64,000 nucleotides of DNA, taken from the NCBI GenBank assembly GCA_051656605.1, contig JBOGCF010000026.1:1-64000 (forward strand), written 5' to 3'. This DNA comes from UBA12018 sp051656605 (GTDB lineage Bacteria > Bacteroidota > Bacteroidia > Bacteroidales > CAMTPD01). Both the position numbers and the translations under genes were made by a program. The notes beneath the pieces were generated by a model. The model was not told the origin of the DNA. It worked only from the letters and a program-made list of their open reading frames with translations, and did not search any database. Below, one piece after another: positions 61,684 through 64,000 of this stretch. How positions within the stretch are numbered: position 1 is the stretch's first letter; every line of letters begins with the position of its first letter.

Positions 61684-62970
61684 ATGAGTCATCTTATTTT
61701 GTTAACGAGTACCTTCCAAACCGGTTACTCAGAAGTTTCAGATTGGTTTATCAAACATGCTAACCAGCTTCTTCGCGATGTGGGGCTTTCGCCTCAAAGT
61801 GCGGATAGCTTTGATCGTCTTGTAATTCTGGCAGGAGTATTTCTAATTGCCTATTTCTCGTATTTATTACTATCAAAGGTGGTGATTAGGGGAGTACATG
61901 GTATCGTGAAGAGGACAAAGACTCGGTATGATACGATCTTGTATGATAACTACTTCTTCCATCGGTTGTTTGGTTTAATACCTCCGTTATTGGTAGAGTT
62001 TCTTGCGCCGCTAGCGTTTAAGAATCCGGATAATATGTTGCTGGCGTTTATAGAGAAAGGTGTAGCGGTGTACGTTACAATAGTCTTTATTAAAGTATGT
62101 ACGGCTTTGATCAACTCTGCATTTCAGTATTTCGCAAACGGCAATTCCGACGGTTATCAAACCTATAAGAGTGCGGCCGAAATTATGAAAATATCGGTAA
62201 TCGTATTTGGTTGCCTTGTAATTGTAGGGATCTTTTTGTCGAAGTCTGTTGCAGGTGTTATTACCGGATTGAGTGCATTTGCTGCCGTATTGATGTTGAT
62301 CTTTAAAGATACGTTGCTTGGTTTTATTGCCGGCTTGCAGCTTGCCGAATACAAAATGGTAAAGGTGGGCGACTGGATTGTGGTGCCCGATAGCTTGGCA
62401 AACGGTACTGTAATCGAAATGTCTCTTATTACGATTAAAGTGCAAAACTTTGATAATACGATTGTAACCGTACCTCCTTATTCGCTGATTAGTGGTCAGT
62501 TCCAAAACTGGAAAGGGATGTCTGATTCGGGTGTGCGCCGTATTAAGAAGACGATCTTGCTTGATCAGCTTACCATCAAGCGTATCGATGAATCGTTTAT
62601 TGCTAAAGTGAAAGATAATCCGATACTTGGCGGTTATCTCGACGATAAATACATGACAGAGAATACAGGAGGTATCACAACTTCGCCTAGGGATATGACT
62701 ACCAACGTGGGCTTGTTCCGTGTTTGGGTGCAACACTATTTGCAGAATAATCCGGATGTAAGTGTGAATCCGTACATTGTATTGCAAGGCGACGAATCTA
62801 CCGGTGCCGGTTATCCTTTCTTGCTCAACTTCTTTATCAACACTACTGTTTGGCAAGATTATGAAATCATTCAATCACGAATCTTTGAAGAGATCATGAC
62901 TGCGGTGGAAGTGTTTGATCTGAAACTGTTCCAATACAAGACAAGTATTCAATCAGGTTTGCCTCAATAA
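61684..62970 (+). CDS. MscS-family mechanosensitive ion channel
   Basis: A 428-residue inner-membrane protein with about five helices before the MscS core. The pore-lining helix is SVAGVITGLSAFAAVLMLIFKD (about residues 186-208), followed by LLGFIAGLQL and the beta domain (VKVGDWIVVPDSLANGTVIEM, VPPYSLISGQFQNW). The architecture and length fit YbdG/YnaI-like channels that open upon osmotic downshock. It is a single gene with a strong terminator. Confidence 0.9.
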   Translation: MSHLILLTSTFQTGYSEVSDWFIKHANQLLRDVGLSPQSADSFDRLVILAGVFLIAYFSYLLLSKVVIRGVHGIVKRTKTRYDTILYDNYFFHRLFGLIPPLLVEFLAPLAFKNPDNMLLAFIEKGVAVYVTIVFIKVCTALINSAFQYFANGNSDGYQTYKSAAEIMKISVIVFGCLVIVGIFLSKSVAGVITGLSAFAAVLMLIFKDTLLGFIAGLQLAEYKMVKVGDWIVVPDSLANGTVIEMSLITIKVQNFDNTIVTVPPYSLISGQFQNWKGMSDSGVRRIKKTILLDQLTIKRIDESFIAKVKDNPILGGYLDDKYMTENTGGITTSPRDMTTNVGLFRVWVQHYLQNNPDVSVNPYIVLQGDESTGAGYPFLLNFFINTTVWQDYEIIQSRIFEEIMTAVEVFDLKLFQYKTSIQSGLPQ

Positions 62971-62989
62971 CAGGTTAAGTGGTTTGTTA

Positions 62990-63036
62990 AAAAGCTGCAT
63001 GTTTAGAGTTTTATGCTCAAAGCTTGCAGCTTTTTT
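62990..63036 (+). terminator. Terminator of the MscS gene
   Basis: AAAAGCTGCA (62990-62999) pairs with TGCAGCTTTT (63025-63034) and continues into T. Confidence 0.8.
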
Positions 63037-63123
63037 CATTTAAAGAGGCTCTAATAGATAGCGTGTCTTTAATTTGTATAAATTAGTGATATTATTTGTT
63101 TGTATTAATAAAAAGATAAGATT

Positions 63124-63702
63124 ATGAAAAGATTTCTTCTAGTATTATCCTTGGTAGTGGCTTCAATTGGAGCTAAAGGACAATGTAATTTAAGCTTTGG
63201 TCCTAAGGTTGGATTGAATGTTTCGGATCTGACGAATGGTGACTATTCGGCGAGAGTAGGCATGAATGTCGGTATTTTTGCTCAATATCGTTTTAATAAC
63301 TCATGGGCGGTGCAACCGGAGATCCTTTATTCGATGCAAGGAGCTAAACTAGACCATCTTCTGGACGGAGGAAGTTCGAATAGAACTTATAAAGTAGACT
63401 ATATCTCTGTGCCAATTTTAGCTAAGTTTTATGCAACGCAAGGACTGAGCTTTGGTATTGGTCCGCAGGTGGCGTTCCGTGTAAAGGCTGATAACGGCGG
63501 TGGAACATATGATAACAATGAGACATTTAAAGATAAAACGAATCCGGTAGAACTAGCTGCGGCGGTTGGTGCTGCATACGACTTTCCTTTTGGTATTGTC
63601 TTGGATGCGCGTTATACAATCGGAATGACTAAAACCTTTAAATCTGATTTTTGGGAAGGACATAATAGTGTGTTCCAATTCAGCGTAGGCTATAAGTTTT
63701 GA
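63124..63702 (+). CDS. Outer-membrane beta-barrel protein, porin-like
   Basis: A 192-residue exported protein with a signal peptide (about residues 1-19, ending AKG) and the alternating strand pattern of the small Bacteroidota 8-stranded barrels (OMP_b-brl_2 type). Examples are NLSFGPKVGLNVSDL, AVQPEILYSMQGAKL, YISVPILAKFYATQG and a C-terminal FQFSVGYKF ending in the aromatic residue used for barrel assembly. Its function is unknown. It may be paired with the exported protein that begins at 63965. Confidence 0.85.
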   Translation: MKRFLLVLSLVVASIGAKGQCNLSFGPKVGLNVSDLTNGDYSARVGMNVGIFAQYRFNNSWAVQPEILYSMQGAKLDHLLDGGSSNRTYKVDYISVPILAKFYATQGLSFGIGPQVAFRVKADNGGGTYDNNETFKDKTNPVELAAAVGAAYDFPFGIVLDARYTIGMTKTFKSDFWEGHNSVFQFSVGYKF

Positions 63703-63923
63703 TGATAGCTTGCAAAATACATGAAATTGCTGTTTTAAAATATCTGAATATTATTGAAGTTATTCTCTCGTTGGATAAATATCAAGTCGCTAATAGTCAG
63801 AGGTTGTTTTTGTAAACTCATTCCAATTTGTTTGTAAAACTTATACATAAATAGTTTAATTGCAGAGCTGGGCTAAAACAAAAGGTTTGGCTGATGGTTT
63901 TTATTAATAAGTTTGTAGCACAT

Positions 63924-63931
63924 TATTTTTG
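63924..63931 (+). promoter_or_regulatory. -7 promoter element of the last, truncated gene
   Basis: TATTTTTG is an exact -7 match, 33 bp before the ATG at 63965. No -33 box at normal spacing was seen. Confidence 0.4.
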
Positions 63932-63964
63932 TTATAAAACCGATTAATTATTAAATTAAACAAG

Positions 63965-64000
63965 ATGAAAAAGTTTGTTTTGATGGCAGCAATGGCAATG
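63965..64000 (+). CDS. Start of an exported protein, cut by the window end
   Basis: Only 12 codons are visible: MKKFVLMAAMAM. A lysine pair followed by hydrophobic residues is the beginning of a signal peptide. The gene lies on the same strand as the small beta-barrel gene. It may be another outer-membrane protein, which cannot be decided here. Confidence 0.6.
   Translation, partial: MKKFVLMAAMAM

Noticed and set aside
62011..62874. 287-codon minus-strand frame opposite the MscS gene
   Set aside because: Antisense to a clear channel gene; composition rich in His, Arg and Asn is typical of a shadow frame.

Overview
The window comes from a member of the Bacteroidota, most likely order Bacteroidales. 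The signs are: a SusC/SusD pair, OprO/P-type porins, M56-TonB fusion proteins, GH92 and GH130 enzymes, DUF5690 and DUF3127 proteins, trp gene order B-E-G-D-C-F-A, a tRNA gene without encoded CCA, and many -7 boxes of the Bacteroidota form TAnnTTTG. Shine-Dalgarno sequences are weak or absent throughout. No phage, plasmid, integrase, intact IS element or CRISPR array was found.

Layout. 0-6.4 kb: MarC-family membrane protein, phosphomannose isomerase plus glycogen branching enzyme, and a CPA2 cation/proton antiporter. 6.4-13.2 kb: complete tryptophan operon (trpBEGDCFA) behind a leader peptide with three consecutive Trp codons and an attenuator-type terminator. 13.2-17.9 kb: porin and periplasmic asparaginase, a ThuA-domain protein, a secreted cyclophilin. 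17.9-21.8 kb: two tandem BlaI repressor/M56-TonB antirepressor cassettes. 21.8-22.7 kb: almost gene-free, decayed-looking DNA.

22.6-30.6 kb is the most unusual block: a minus-strand phosphonate operon running porin, DUF5690 transporter, phnX, phnW, an FAD-dependent amine oxidoreductase, etfB, and an etfA with two fused [4Fe-4S] clusters. PhnW and PhnX turn 2-aminoethylphosphonate into acetaldehyde and phosphate. My inference is that the flavoenzyme oxidises a related (for example N-alkylated) aminophosphonate and passes its electrons to a ferredoxin-equipped, possibly bifurcating ETF.

30.6-38.6 kb: a COG2509 flavoprotein, RadA, threonine aldolase, a GH92 mannosidase and a sugar MFS transporter. 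38.7-42 kb: initiator tRNA, TetR regulator, KAS III, FabG, RluA-type pseudouridine synthase. 42.0-42.35 kb holds an intricate set of inverted and direct repeats. It is followed by a YhhQ-type queuosine-precursor transporter whose leader can fold into a pseudoknot resembling a preQ1 riboswitch. 43.3-48.4 kb: M16 peptidase and cyclophilin, fimbrillin-like lipoprotein, TrmH-family methylase, small zinc-ribbon protein, AraC regulator. 48.5-56.3 kb: a polysaccharide-utilisation-like locus (GH130 phosphorylase, SusC, SusD, arylsulfotransferase-like lipoprotein). 56.4-64 kb: two DEAD-box helicases flanking a lipoprotein that looks like a catalytically degenerate histidine phosphatase, a DUF3127 OB-fold protein with an SSB-like tail, a MscS channel, an outer-membrane beta-barrel protein, and the first 12 codons of another exported protein.

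All functions are read from sequence motifs and family resemblance; no database search was run.
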